Assembly (NCBI RefSeq): GCF_029784165.1
Contig: NC_073694.1
Location: 74,109,411 to 74,173,410, forward strand
Origin: Wyeomyia smithii
Lineage: Eukaryota; Arthropoda; Insecta; Diptera; Culicidae
Direction of reading: 5' to 3'
DNA length: 64,000 nucleotides
Shown: one piece after another, positions 1-12,734 of the stretch
Numbering within the stretch: position 1 is the first letter of the stretch
How the letters are laid out: each line of letters starts with the position of its first letter
Program-made: the position numbers and the translations under genes
The notes under the pieces: generated by a model
Seen by the model: the letters and a program-made list of their open reading frames with translations, nothing else
Told to the model about the DNA's origin: nothing
The model's database searches: none

Positions 1-2143
1 GTAAAAACAAATTTTAATTATACCAGAAATCTTTATTTGCAGTCAAACCGTTTACATAGGATTGCATAAAAAATGATATAAGTATATCAAAAACATGTAC
101 ATCAGTTTTTTCTGTGTGTATTTTTCAATTCAAAAAAATTCATTTTCTACAACCCTTCCATAAAAAATATTTCAATAAAGATCGAGGCTTTTGAGATAGA
201 GCTTTGCAAAGAATTCACATAGGTACCAAAACAAATATGCCGTTTTCAAACAAAATTGTTTTAATACCTGTGAAAAAAGTTTTATCAGAATCAACAATAT
301 CTTTTTAGATTTCAGCATTTTCAGTACAAATTCGTTTGGAATTGTTGTTGGATATACCAACCTTACACGTGTCGTTATGTGTTTCGGAATGTTGTACAAT
401 TCCGCTTGTTCCGTTGTTGAGGACATCCATATCAAACGACGCTTTCATTCGTTGCGAACTGAAACTGCCAGCAATTTAAGTGGACAGCAAATTTACCGGA
501 AAACGATCACCAATTGTTCGGGCCTGTAAACTCATGTAACAACCAATGCTTACACCGGAGATTGCGTGGCCTATACAAAACTGCTGACAATTTATGAACG
601 GTTGGCGACATCGTAAAGCCGAGTGCACGTTTGATTATGATATTTGGAAGGAAAAGTAATTACTATTTGCACAACAAACTGCGCATGAGGGCTTGATAAC
701 TATTAGTTCTCGTACCGTGGAGCGATCACTGGGTCTCAGTGACTGGGAGGAGACTACTGACAGCTTGTGGCAATAGTCGTAGGGTTTGTTATTACGGCTT
801 GTAGCTTTAATGGTGCTATGCGTTCTATGCAAACATTGATTGGAGAACAGGTGCGGTGGAAAAGCAAATACATGGTAGATCGGTAGATAGTTGATGTTCA
901 TCATAAGACATGACCGATGTTGATTATTTCTCCTGAATTAGTGAACATCTTAGAAAATTGAAACGATATTCGTGGTGTTACCAATCTGACTGAACCTAAA
1001 ATTGATAATAAAATTCCAATTTATAATATTTGGTAGAAGTAATATCGACATCAATTCCACCGCCAGACTAATTAGAACCGACAATGCTTCCACCATAATG
1101 GCAGTATCTGAAAATTTGATTTCCATCACTACTCAAACGGCATCGGAGGTCGGCGACGGCGACCAGTCGGAAAGCGTCTAAATTAGATCGTTCACAAGAC
1201 ATTAAAACAAATCTCATCATCAATCCACTTTAATAAATGACCCTTCGCTTCGCTTCCCGAAATCCCGCAGGTTAGCGCAGTCCATTAGACGAAGCTGCAG
1301 GAGACGAACGAGGGGTAGGAAAGCACTTTCCGTTTGATGGCTTTTCTGCGCGCCGAAAACTGGCTATTAATCAAAAAGGCTCATATTCGCCTTCATCTTA
1401 CTCTCTCGCTGTCGGCCGGTCTGACTCTTATGCATGCACTGACCGGCTAGTTCCGATTGACCGAATCGGTCCAGAGAAGCCGACTAACCGACAGGCGAAG
1501 GTTTTTAAAACAAAAGACTCGAAGGAACCCTGGTCCGAGCCAGGCCGAAAACAACTGAACTATAATGAATGAATGAAGTTGGCTGGTTCGATTTGTTGGA
1601 TATCATTTGCCAGTAGGCACCTAATGAATCGAAGGTTAGTCGGTATTTTAACATGTAGACTATTTTTGCGCTTTGAAGTTGCGCTCTGTTTACCTTATGA
1701 TGATAATGTGCAAGAATAATGAACAATGAACGTAAACTTTGACAGTTCGTGAACGTTTGATAGTTCTTCGTGAAAATTATTGTGGAAAGAAATCAAAATC
1801 TTTAGGGACTCGTCCAAGTATCGGCAATTATAACTGCCTGGAGAGGTATTCATTCAATTGTGTATGACATTTTAGACATAGAAATACGTCTTCATAGAAC
1901 AGATGTGTTAATCGACATTTACTGAAATAATGGAAAATAAAAATTTTACAATTTGGTAACATTTTTGCACGTGTAATTCTATTCCACATTTTTTCCGTAG
2001 CTTTTCGGGATATTCAAAGATATCTTCATTTGTTTTCATGAATCCGTATTAACTACTCGGTTTCTGGACGATTCTAAGTCGAATCGACTTTAATATAATA
2101 AAATTAGTCGGGAGTTAGCGTTTGTAAACATAGGGTGTCTCAT
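1..2143. other. Unassigned AT-rich DNA
   Basis: I see no supported gene here. The open stretches are short and lack recognisable motifs. A GC-richer patch at about 1130-1500 holds short inverted motifs around CCGGTC/GACCGG and could be single-copy or regulatory DNA. The rest is low-complexity AT-rich sequence typical of mosquito intergenic or intronic DNA. Confidence 0.4.
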
Positions 2144-3046
2144 TAGGGTGGGACAAAAAATAAATGTTAGCTCCCATGCACTTATCGTGTTCCTTATGGG
2201 ACTCATAACAACTGTGGAACTTTTCAGATCGATCGGTGAAACGCTCGATTTGCGCCCGATTTTTAAAATTTCCATACGATTTTATATGGGAAAATCCACT
2301 TTTTCTATACTTATTCTCTAAAGATGTCCAGTTGGCTGTTAAAAATATATCAATACATGATATTTGTAGGAAATTTTTCTGGAAAAAACTCTTCCGAAGA
2401 CCGTAAGGCGCTACGATGCTTTTAGAAACAGCTATTCACTCCAAACTGATTGAATGTCTGACGGACGGCTCACCATTGAAATTTTTCAGCAACACTGCTA
2501 CAGCATGCTGCTATGGCAAACTTGCTTAAGTATGAGTAATTATTTCGCGTGGAATTAATTTTCAAAGTGTGATTTTTGCTCATAGTATCTTCGGGAAAGC
2601 CTCCAAGATAAATTAAAACGATATCATTTCTTATCACATGATTGAATTTGCAACAGCAGCATGCTGCAGCAGTATTGCTAGTAAAATTCAATGGTGAGCC
2701 GTTCATCAGATATTCATTTAGTCTGGAGTAAATATCTTTTTCCACAAGCAAAGTAGCGCCTTGCAGTCTTCAAAAGAGTTTTTTCCAGAAAAATTTCCTA
2801 CAAATATCATGTATTGATATTTTTTTAGGAGCCAACTGGACATCTCTATAGAAAAAGTTTTGAAAAAGTGGTTTTTCCCATATAAAATCGTATGGAAGCT
2901 TTAAAAATCGGGCGCAAATCGGGCGTTTCACCGATCGATCTGAAAAGTTACAAAGTTGTTATAGGACCCATAAGGAACACGAAAAGTGTATGGGAGCGAA
3001 AAAATAACACCATCGCTTTTTTCCTATATAACCGTGTCCCAGTCTA
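2144..3046. mobile_element. Fold-back element with ~380-bp inverted arms
   Basis: The left arm (about 2144-2525) reappears as the reverse complement at about 2643-3046, leaving a loop of roughly 110 bp. The ends read TAGGGTGGGACA and TGTCCCAGTCTA. Matched inner blocks include CAGATCGATCGGTGAAACG, ACGATTTTATATGGGAAAA and ATCAATACATGATATTTGTA. The arms differ by scattered substitutions and small indels, so the copy is not recent. There is no coding capacity; the open frame at 2470-2751 is just one arm read through. A TA duplication is possible because both ends abut TA. Fold-back MITE is the best description; the mobilising transposase family is not visible. Confidence 0.85.
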
Positions 3047-5317
3047 GTGGTTTCGGCTAGGTCAGTTCGTTCCGTTTCTCGAGTGCGATTCAATTTCGTT
3101 TCGTGCAGTCGCAATATACCTGAAATCTCTTTCGACTCTTTCTCTGTTTTGAAATACTGTACGAGATAATATACTGAACGGATACTGTTCAGTTGTAATT
3201 GCATGTGATCGAGAGATTAGTTACTCAAAAAAAAAAACCCGGAACATTGAGGCAGGACTTGCAGCTGTGATTTCGCAACAGAAAATTAGAAGGATGTTGC
3301 ACAAGTGGCAGTCAGTATTTAGACGGCTGTATCCTCTCTTCTAGCGGTTAGCGTTAATGTGTTCATCATTTAGATTCTAAATTCTCCTTATTTTCATCTA
3401 CAAATCATGATTGAATCAATATAAACAGCCCTTCGTTGCAACAAAAATAAAACAACCAAGATGCTGAATCTTTAGGATCTACGGTACAATAATTCTCCGT
3501 TTATTTTATAGTTCAAAAAGCTATGATGTAATAGCGAAATTGTTCGGAGCTTGATGCAGTACGGTACAAGTAACAGGTTTTTGCGAATTTAAACAGATTT
3601 AAATTAGAAGAAATATGTGATGTATACAATAGAAATATAAGTGAGGGAAAAAATTGTAAATAAAACACGATTTTTGAAACTAACAAATGGCAGCCAAAGT
3701 TTTGGTTGTTGATTTATTTCTCATGAAGTTTTATTCATTATTAAGGAAAATAGATGGAGAATGGTGTCCGCGCACGACCGTATAATTAATATAAGATACT
3801 ATAGTTTTATCACTGTCATCAACGCTCTGGCGAGTGATAGAATATTATCAACTACTTCAATCATATGATTCCGGGGTGCTACAAATGCCATTGGTATTTC
3901 ATCGTCGTTGGTAAAGTAACTCACTACTGTCATGCTTGACAGTAAGCCGCAAACACTCTTTTTTCAAACTTTCACCGGTTCGCCGCCATTTTCCTGTGAG
4001 ACCATCAATAATAGCATTTTTTTCGTTTCACCTGACCAAATTACATGAAATCCATGAAATGTGGTCCCATGCCAACTTCAGTCTCTTTTTGATATATTTT
4101 GCGAACAATCATGGCTTCTTAACCCTAAAAAGATAATCATATATTGGTGTGCGTAAGAGGATAATCAATTGACTCACGACTTTTGAGTAATTGAAAATGC
4201 ACGGTTTACTTTATTAATTATTAATGAATTGTCATTACTGTGTTAACACACCGATAAATAACAAAAACCAGAATTTGGGTTTTAATTATTCTTCATTAAT
4301 TAAGAAAAAAGAGAAAAAACCGACGTACTATTAGAAAAAATAAGCAATATTGCTGAAAGCGAGGAGTCAAATTAGCGCAGACTATCTGGTGAGATAGAAC
4401 CACGCTTTTTGTACATCAGCTCAATCCTAGCGACTGTGTCTCCGTGAAGCTGGACAATATCGGCAATATAACGGTAGCTTTTGCCAGTTGTGTGATGTTA
4501 AATAATCAAGTCAAATTGAATACTGATCGAAATTTTCGTTTTTTGGACATTCTTCAACAAATAACTTTCAATTTTAGACACGAGACTGCAATTCTGAGCA
4601 TGAAAACTTTTGAAGTACCTAATGGATGCTAGACATGATGTTGACATTCGAGAAAATTGCAGAATAAACATTAAAACTCTGCAGAACACACTCAAATCAT
4701 AGTATCCGTTTTGAGGTGTGTGTAACTTTTCAAGAAAAGATATAAACGCCGTATTTTCAATGGCAATGTAAAAAATAACGCAATAAATTTCCCTGATTTT
4801 CGCCAGAAAAAAAAACAAAAAAAAGTAAATTGGTAGTGGCTTTTTCGCACACTGTATATATGTATTAAAATATAGCCTAAAATTTACAGATAATGTGCCG
4901 AACTAATAATAAACAATAAACTAAACTAAACTGAAAATAACAATAATGTATTTGAGAACAGAGAAAAGAAAAAACGATATTCATTTACTTTGCATTTGCA
5001 CTAACTACGATGAAAAACCACAGCTTTGTCAGTCTATTCAGTTATGCATACAAGCTTTCATGCAAGCCTTTTGATTGTCACTTCCAGACTCCATTTGGGA
5101 GTAATAATAGCAGCACTTTGGCGAGTGGTAGAAAAACATCAATCACTTCAATTTGGATATGATTTTGAGACGGTAAGAAGTGGCATTGGTGTGACACCGG
5201 TTAGTTTATTTTATTTATCGAGATGATTCATGTTCACTTGTAATCTCTTCACACGCATCGTAAGTGAGCAAACAACACATATCACAAGTTAACACATATT
5301 ACCAGCACACGTACAGA
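3047..5317. other. Unassigned AT-rich DNA with two dispersed repeats
   Basis: No supported gene. Two short segments recur elsewhere in the window. One is at 4343-4387 (core AGCGAGGAGT then CGCAGACTATCT), matched at 52742-52787. The other is at 3824-3895 (core TGGCGAGTG then ATCA-CACTTCAAT), matched at 5112-5191. The remainder is AT-rich sequence without visible structure. Confidence 0.5.
4343..4387 (+). repeat. Dispersed repeat, copy 1 of 2
   Basis: This 45-bp segment matches 52742-52787 in the same orientation, with a few substitutions around a shared core AGCGAGGAGT...GCAGACTATCT. It is probably a small part of a larger, decayed transposon whose ends I cannot define. Confidence 0.6.
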
Positions 5318-6125
5318 GCAGTGGCCAGTGATGGGCACCATTCAGCTAATTCGCCAATCGCTAATTAGCAAATCTAATATTCAGTTAGCGGTTTAGCGAT
5401 TTCGCTAATTTTTGAGCTGGATAGCAAAACTGTTACCGTCGCTAAAAATTTGACCTTCGAAACGCTAATCGCTAATTCGCTAAATTTTGTAGAGAAGCGA
5501 CAATAGAACTATTTAGAAAAACTGTGAATTGCTGATGGCGTACGTAAATTTCTTCGAAAGATGAACATACTTTACTGCGAAAGCCACTTTTTTAACGTAT
5601 GTTTCATTCAAACAACGTTCAATTGTCTCAATTGTCTAGAGTTCCTCTCTGTGTCGTAAACACAAGTGCAAGTCAGTCTTTTTAACCTAGAATTAGAATG
5701 GAGTTCCAGTTGTCGTACCAGCCACAAGAGCATTTTGAAAAACAAACTCAAGGTCTCAATTGAATTTTCGGTACCTACACCAAAAACTTTTGTAAATTGC
5801 AATGCGCTTGAAATAATGACAACTTTGGTTCTACTCTTCGATTTAGATAATAATTGAATTTTTATGACATTCCTAAAAGTATCTATTTTCAATGCAAGCT
5901 GAATAACTTACTCGTTGTTTTCACGAAATCAAGAATGAACATCGTTTTGTGAACCTCCTATTGTAAATAGCTCTAAAAGGTAATTGTTTTCGTTCGTTTT
6001 ACAACGAAAGATAAAAAACACGAGCAATAAATAAAGCGATATGACTATTTGCATATTAATAAGTTAGGGATTAGCGATTAGTAAAAGTTCTGCTAATGTG
6101 GATTTGTCGTTTAGGATTTAGAGAA

Positions 6126-9100
6126 TAGCGGTTGGTAAACGGCTGGGCAATGCGTACCAGCAGTACACCCGTACTAGTTGGCATAAAATAGACCCCAGTG
6201 TGGTCCATAGCATAAGCCCAGCAACTCCTATCCCTATCTCCACGTGGTACCGACTGGGATACGAGCAACCAAGGGAAGATCGTTGAACCGGTGGGAACTT
6301 GGTCGTATGCTGACAGGGAAGGGGGAGTTGTTCCCCTTGGAGAGCAGCTTGCCTGAGCGTCTGTTCCCAAGGTCAGGGGCGGCTCAAATAGCGACTGATC
6401 CGGAGCGGACGGCTGAACTATGAAATGCGGTGTCTCGCCAGCTACTCCCAAGACGGCGGCCCCGTCGCGAGACTAGGCATCGCAGCCCTAGTAAGGTAGC
6501 ATGCTGAAAATAAACATACTACGAACAATCCAGAGAATGATACGAATCGGAACAATCGGTATAGATATAGGCAAACGAAATAGAACAATGATTGGAAACT
6601 TGGTACTTGGAATGTTAGGACTCTGCTCGAACCGGCACGCGCGGGCATCTTGGCTACGGAAGGCAAATGTGGAGGTAGCAGCCATACAAGAGGTGCGTTG
6701 GCCTAAAACCGGAGAACGTGAATTCCAGGCGGTTGATCCGACCGCAAGCACATCTACTACAGTGGCGGCGATAGAGCGGAACGGGGCGTCGGTTTCGTGC
6801 TACTTGGAAACCAAATGAAGCGTGTTATTAGGTGGAGGCCTATTTATGATCGTCTATGCGTATTGAGGATCAAGGGTAGATTCTTCAATTACAGCCTTAT
6901 CAACGTATACGCGCCGACAAACGATAAAACCGATGACGTAAAGGAGGAGTTCTATGAGCTCCTCGAGAAAACGTATGGAGAGTGCCCACAGCACGATATA
7001 AAGATCCTCATCGGAGATACGAACGCACAAGTCGGACGAGAGGAGCTCTTTCGTCCCGTTATTGGTAGGGAAAGCCTTTACTCTATCACCAACGACAACG
7101 GCTTGAGGTTAGTGAACTTCGCCGCGGCCAGAGGAATGGCCTTCTGTAGTACCCATTTTGCACGTCTGAACATTCGAAAGCACACCTGGAAACACCCCAA
7201 TGGAGAGGCCTGCTCCCAGATCGACCACATGCTGATCGACGGCCGGCACTTTTCAGATGTCATAGATGTGCGGTACTTTCGAGGGCCATACATCGACTCG
7301 GATCACTATCTCGTGGTAGGCAAGATTCGCGCCCGGTTGTCTAATGTATATAAATCGAGATCGGCGAGGAAGATACATCTGGACATCCAGAGGTTATCAG
7401 CGGAAGAAGTTGCTGCAGAGTATACTTGGAAAGTTGATAGACGGATCGGTGATCCAACTGGAGTGGACCTGAACGAGCAGTGGAAGTACATCCATGATGC
7501 TGTCAGCGAAACAGCGTGAGAAGTGCTAGGCATGACAACGGGAACCACGCGTAGTGGGTGGTTTGATGCTGAGTACCTAGAGCTGACGGAGGAGAAGAAC
7601 CGAGCCTACGCCAACACGTTAGTAGCAGCTAATCGTGTAACGCGTCAGATCCGGGAGAAATACCGAGAGGCAAGAGCTGCCGAAAAGAGGCTTCATCGCC
7701 GTAAGAAACGTGAGCACTACGATCGCGTCCTCGCGGAGGCGGAGAATTGCTTCACCAGACACGACACGAGGAGCTTCTATAGAACGATCAACGGAATCAG
7801 GAACCGGACTGTGTCAGTACCTCCCATGTGCAATGACAGGGAGGGGAACCTGATTACCGATAAATCGCAGGAGGCCAGGCGTTGGAAGCAACATCTTGAA
7901 GTGGTGTTGAACGGTGAGGAAGGTAGTAGAGTCGTCGAAGGAAACAGGATAGAAATTGGGGAGAACTGACAAGCTGTGGACCCACCAACATTGGACGAGG
8001 TGAAGAATGCTTGCAAAAAACAACAAAGCCGCTGGGAAGGACGGCTTACCGGCCGAGCTTTTCAAAGTTGGGAGCGAGCGGCTGTGTAGGGCAATTCACC
8101 AGATTATCCTAAGGGTATGGTCAGAGGAACAACTACCTACGGACTGGTTGGAAGGACTTATATGCCCTATCTACAAGAAGGGACATAGGCTCGACTGTAG
8201 TAATTATAGAGGCATAACCCTCCTCTATTCAGCTTACAAAATTCTCTCCCGTAGCCTGTTCCAGCGACTGAGGCCGTTGCAGGAAGCCTTTGTTAGAGAA
8301 TACCAATGCGGTTTTCGAGTGGGGCGATCTACAACGGACCAGATGTTCACATTGAGACAGGTTCTCGACAAGTTTCGAGAACACAACTTGCAGACGCATC
8401 ATCTGTTCATAGACTTTAAGGCGGCGTACGACACAGTGAAACGCAACGAGCTTTGGCGAATAATGCTAGAACATGGCTTCCCAACAAAACTAATTAAACT
8501 GTTACGTGCGACGCTTGACGGTTTCACATCATGCGTCAGGACAGCGGGCTAATTTTCGGACGCGTTTGTGACGTTGGATGGTCTGAAGCAAGGTGACGGG
8601 CTCTCGAACTTGCTGTTCAACATAGCTTTGGAAGGTGCAATACAAACGGCAGGTATGCAGAGGAGCGGCACCATCATCACTAAGTCTCACATGCTTCTGG
8701 GCTTTGCGGACGACATTGTTATAATTAGTGTTAACCGTAGAGCAGTTGAGGAGGCTTTTACGGCTCTCAAAAGGGAAGCTGCGAGAATTGGACTCACCAT
8801 AAACACTGTCAAAACGAAGTACATGGTGGCTGGCAGAGAGCGTGGTAGTTCTACAGGTGTTGGTGCTGCGGTGGAGATGGATGGGGATACTTTCGAAGTG
8901 GTCGACGAATTTGTTTATCTTGGTACTCTCGTGACATGTGACAACGAGGTGAGCCGCGAGGTGAAGAGGCGGATTGCGGCGGCGAATAGGGCTTATTACG
9001 GATTGCGTAGCCAGCTTAGGTCCCGTAGCCTACAAATCCGTACGAAATTTGCGCTCTATAGGACTCTGATCCTCCCAGTGGCGCTCTACGAACATGAATC

Positions 9101-9521
9101 GTGGACGTGGAAGGAGGCCGATCGATGGGATCTTCGAGCGTACAATCCTGCGATCAATACTCGGAGGCAAACTAGAGAACGGGGTGTGGCGCAGGCGCAT
9201 GAATCACGAGCTGTACGAAGTATACAAACACGCTGATATTGTCAAGCTGATGAAACACGGCAGATTACAGTGGGCTGGCCATGTAGCACGGATGGCGGAT
9301 GAGCGACCGGCAAAGATAATATTTAGTAGAGAACCGGATAGAGGCCGACGACTTCGAGGCAGACCGCGCACGCGCTGGATGTGTGCTGTCGACGAGGATG
9401 CCAGAGCAGCGGGTGTAAGGGGAGACTGGAGAATAGCAGCCCAAGACCGAGTCTTGTGGAGACGTATTCTGGATTCGGCATAGGATCTTAATGATCTGTC
9501 GCCATAAAAGTAAAGTAAAGT
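6126..9521 (+). mobile_element. RTE-clade LINE, copy A (near full length, inactive)
   Basis: About 3.4 kb, colinear with copy B (12742-16032, opposite strand) from the 5' leader through the endonuclease and reverse transcriptase to the 3' tail. The 3' end is a short pentamer array, TAAAGTAAAG, instead of a poly-A tail; short 3' tandem repeats are typical of the RTE clade. It sits inside the hAT-type element. A target duplication is not clear at this copy. Clade assignment rests on protein motifs and the tail. Confidence 0.85.
6500..9483 (+). pseudogene. RTE endonuclease/reverse transcriptase, broken (copy A)
   Basis: In active elements this polyprotein nicks target DNA and copies the element's RNA into it. 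Reading frames run in pieces at 6501-6818, 6797-7519, 7523-7969, 8007-8552, 8568-9236 and 9094-9483. Endonuclease motifs seen: AAIQEVRWP, VYAPTND, LIGDTNAQ, CSQIDHML and DSDHYLVV. Reverse transcriptase motifs seen: KAAGKDGLPAELF, SNYRGITLL, LFIDFKAAYDTV, LKQGDGLSNLLFN and the catalytic GFADDIV. The C-terminal tail carries LQWAGHVARM and GRPRTRW. Damage includes frameshifts near 6800, 7980 and 9110 and in-frame stops near 7517 (TGA where copy B has CGA) and 8551 (TAA where GAA is expected). It cannot make a full protein. Confidence 0.9.
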
Positions 9522-9618
9522 GAGTATTTAGCGATTATCGAGCTAAATTTTCCGGTTAGCGGCTTAGCGATTAGCGTCGCTAAATTTTCGGTTAGCGGTG
9601 CCCACCACTGGCAGTGGC

Positions 9619-11929
9619 CAAACGGCTGAGTGCGAACACGCCGGATCCAGACAGAATCTCTAACATGTTCGGTACTATTGAACGTAGTGCTATAGACATG
9701 TCTGTATGACGGTGCTTTTCATACACCAGGGATCCCAAATCTAGCGTTGTGGAAGCTCTCATTTCTCTCTGAGCACGTTTGTGTAGTAAGCGGAAAATTC
9801 ACAGGAATGGTTAAAAATCTGTAAACTATATTTTTTTCAGTTTAAGCTATAGGGCAAAAACCTGTATTTTCCAGTGTTATTATACCGCTTAACGATATTT
9901 TCTGGAAGCCAAAAAAATATCAAAATAGCGTCTGGAGTCGTATTTTGGTCCTAGGACATCATACCATATTTGTGAATATTAATACATACCCAGTGTAATT
10001 TTGCTTTTTAAAGCCTTTTTTCCTAACTTGATATCTTAAATTTGAAATTGTTTGACTTTTAAAATCTCAAAAACAAAGACATTCTGTTATTGTTGTTCTT
10101 GTTATTATATGGTTTGATTCCAGTGAAAATCGACGTCCATTGAAATTTTTATTTATTTGTTTACAGGACCCCCACCAACATAATGTTCAATTTGTAAATC
10201 TCAGCTACGGTTCCATGTTGAATGTTCCATTTCCGTACCCGCTAGCTATTAACTGGAAGGTAATGAATCGTTTTATGACTACCATATTCTCTTGGTAGCA
10301 CTCTGCGTATCAACGGCAGCAGCAGCAGCATAAAATCAAGTGTACTTCCTTTCCAGCCACCCTTGGCAGCATTCCATACCGTCGTCAGTCACAGGAAAAG
10401 TCTATAAAAAATAAATACTTCAATGCGCGCCTTGTCGAAGAAAATCCCACCCGACAAGCTGCGGCGATTAGAGAAGTGGAGAGATCAAAACAAACCGCCC
10501 CCAGCTTCCGAGGGGGATTTATTTATTGCTTTTCATTTGTTACATCAAAATAAATAACCATCAACGAGCCGAGCGGTTGTGGAAAATGCCACCCTCGCTT
10601 CGGTGAAGTGGTTTAGGGGGAGCGAAAGAGCACATCGAATGCGTTATGCTTTTCTTGTGGCCACTGGGGGAGGACCGAGACGATCGGTAATCATCCGCAC
10701 TTACTGGTTCAATGGAAATTTTGCACTAACAAAAAAAAATTTAAATCAAGAATTTGGGATAAGTTTACTAACATTATCTTCATGGCACCTTTGTCAATCG
10801 ATTTGTCTAACAGCTACATTGCGATATTGTTACTAAACCATCGTTGTTTCACAAAAGCGACTGGTTGAACGATTCGGCCGGTCCCTATTTTTCCGGAAGA
10901 ATCGGAAAATCCCAAACATAAGGGTGCTCATAGACAACGGGTGCGGGATAACAAAAAATAACATCATTAGCAGGAGCGGATTTTTCTTCCCTGCCAACCA
11001 GTTAGAGCGAAGGGAAGTTTTTCTCATCGGCTTGCATCGCTCTGAAGAGTTCATATCAAGAGGGATAAATTTCAATCAGAGTGTTGATGTCGTTACGATT
11101 CCTGTTCCTCACAGTTGGTGGCGGTGGCGGAGACTGCGGTGATTCTATAGCGAGCAGGAACTGAGAGTGGAGGGGTAATGAAATAAAAATTTCATTCAAT
11201 TTTGATTTGAAAATGTTGCCTTTCCCCCGAGGGACGAAATGAACCGACTTTTCATTTATCGTCATTATCAAATTCATTAGTGGAGGGCGGTTTGGTGAAT
11301 TTTATTATCTTCTGGTATGCGGAAAAGCGATTGCCATTTTTGTAGTCGGACCGAAGACAACCGGTGCAGTCCTCCAGCCTTCTGCTAAATCGATTAACGT
11401 GAAATATGGCTATGGCATGCGATGCTTTTGACGGAAATCAATTTGAAAATAAATAATTACCGTTCCACTGTGGAAAACTGCTGCTGGATGTTTGTCATTT
11501 GAGTTTTTCTCCCCGGGACCCGACGATTTCCTGCGGAGATCGAAAAGTGTAGTAAAATATGCTCTTTGAGAGAGAAGTTATTTATAATTAACGATATATT
11601 TTCAACAGTAGTTAAGAGGCCAGAATGTTTAATTTCTTTTCACAACAGAAATCAGTTAGTAATCAAATCGTTATCGAATTTGTTGTTGCTAAAAATAATA
11701 AGTTTGCTGTTACCATGCAATTAATAAAAACTGGCTCTAGCCTGTTAGGTGGGCTCACAGACTAAATCCGGTTTTTTAACCCACTGGACGATAATAGTAG
11801 TACAAACCTGACAATAGTAGAGCCGATATGAAACATGTTTGAAAAGTTCGAATACACTAACTTAAAAATGTGTAGAAAAATGCAAATACAAAGTATTCTC
11901 CTCTGAGTCAATCTATATTGAGGCAACGT
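9619..11929. other. No gene seen; GC-richer single-copy-looking island at about 10200-11400
   Basis: There is no coding frame I can support. The interval around 10200-11400 has higher GC, a short CAG run (about 10316-10330) and little similarity to other parts of the window. It may be single-copy intronic or regulatory DNA. Flanks are AT-rich and featureless. Confidence 0.35.
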
Positions 11930-12690
11930 TTACGTTCTATTAGCTTGGAGCACACCTTTTTTGTGCTGTATGACGCACCTGATTCATTGGCATCTCGTCC
12001 CAGATCTTGGAAATGAGCTGCTTACGTTGACCCATAATGCTCAGTTTATATTCGCTATGGGTGCAACATTTAAGACCATACATTAAAGCCAAGAGAATTA
12101 AGGTCCGGGAAGCTGGGTGGCCACAAAGTCTTACCGAGTAAAACTGCCAAATTCTCCCGACACCATACTATCGACTCCAGAATCTCGGTCTTGTAATACG
12201 CGGCGTTGATTTTCACATTTTTCTCGATAAACACCTGGGAGCTTCCCACGCCTGGACCTTCAAACCATCACCGATGCTGGCCAACGTTGGCAGCTACAGT
12301 GATCATTTTGGACATTGTGTGGCTGTCTCATCAGAAAACAGGAACTCCTGACCTGAGTGCCGCGAAAGTATCAGTTTGGCTCTATCCTGCCTCTTCTTTA
12401 TTGTAGCCTCCTTGTAGAAAAATACATGTTGGTTACATGCATTGAAGCCGAATCCTACCAGATATTGAATTTGAAATTATAGGAAGATTCAGAACTCGCC
12501 ATAGATGCGTATCCTGCTGAAGGCTCTCTCGCCGAACGCGGCAGCGAGGATCTCGAACGGTCCTTGGCCGAGCCCAACTCCCGTGGGATTTCAACCGCCG
12601 GAATATATCGCTAGGTCGCTCACATCTCACAAATAACTTTACCACGACGCTGCGGTACTCGTTTATTATGCGCCCTAAACGAATGACAGC
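11930..12690 (-). pseudogene. Mariner/maT-like DDE transposase relic
   Basis: Read on the minus strand, scattered frames follow the order of a Tc1/mariner-superfamily transposase. First comes a helix-turn-helix-like segment CERPSDIFRRLKSHG (about 12590-12640), then GRPRTV-like residues, then RHSGQEFLFSDET (about 12324-12360), where the Asp fits the first catalytic D. Next are a KIN-AYYKTEILE segment (about 12170-12220), PDLN-L-FNVWS (about 12070-12115) and a C-terminal KIWDEMPMNQVR (about 11970-12010). Frames shift repeatedly and stops occur, so this is a dead copy. The superfamily is firm; the subgroup (maT/D37D versus mariner) is inference. RTE copy B lies about 50 bp from its N-terminal side and may have landed in the same element. 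Confidence 0.72.
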
Positions 12691-12734
12691 AAGTCGGCAT
12701 CATGCGCGTCGGTTAGCCTATATATGGGGCTAAA

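Larger units (their letters stand above)
5318..9618. mobile_element. hAT-type element (5326-9610) with 8-bp target duplication, split by RTE copy A
   Basis: The terminal inverted repeats are CAGTGATGGGCACC (5326-5339) and GGTGCCCACCACTG (9597-9610), one mismatch in 14. They are flanked by the identical octamer GCAGTGGC at 5318-5325 and 9611-9618. An 8-bp duplication with CAGTG termini is the hAT superfamily signature (established knowledge). Subterminal DNA is packed with short GCTAA(T/A)CGCTAA-like motifs in both orientations, as expected of transposase-binding repeats. Without the RTE insertion the element is roughly 0.9 kb with no transposase, so it is non-autonomous. Confidence 0.85.

Noticed and set aside
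6071..6451. 126-codon minus-strand frame at the start of RTE copy A
   Set aside because: It overlaps the conserved non-coding 5' leader of the LINE, seen also in copy B, and has no domain of its own.
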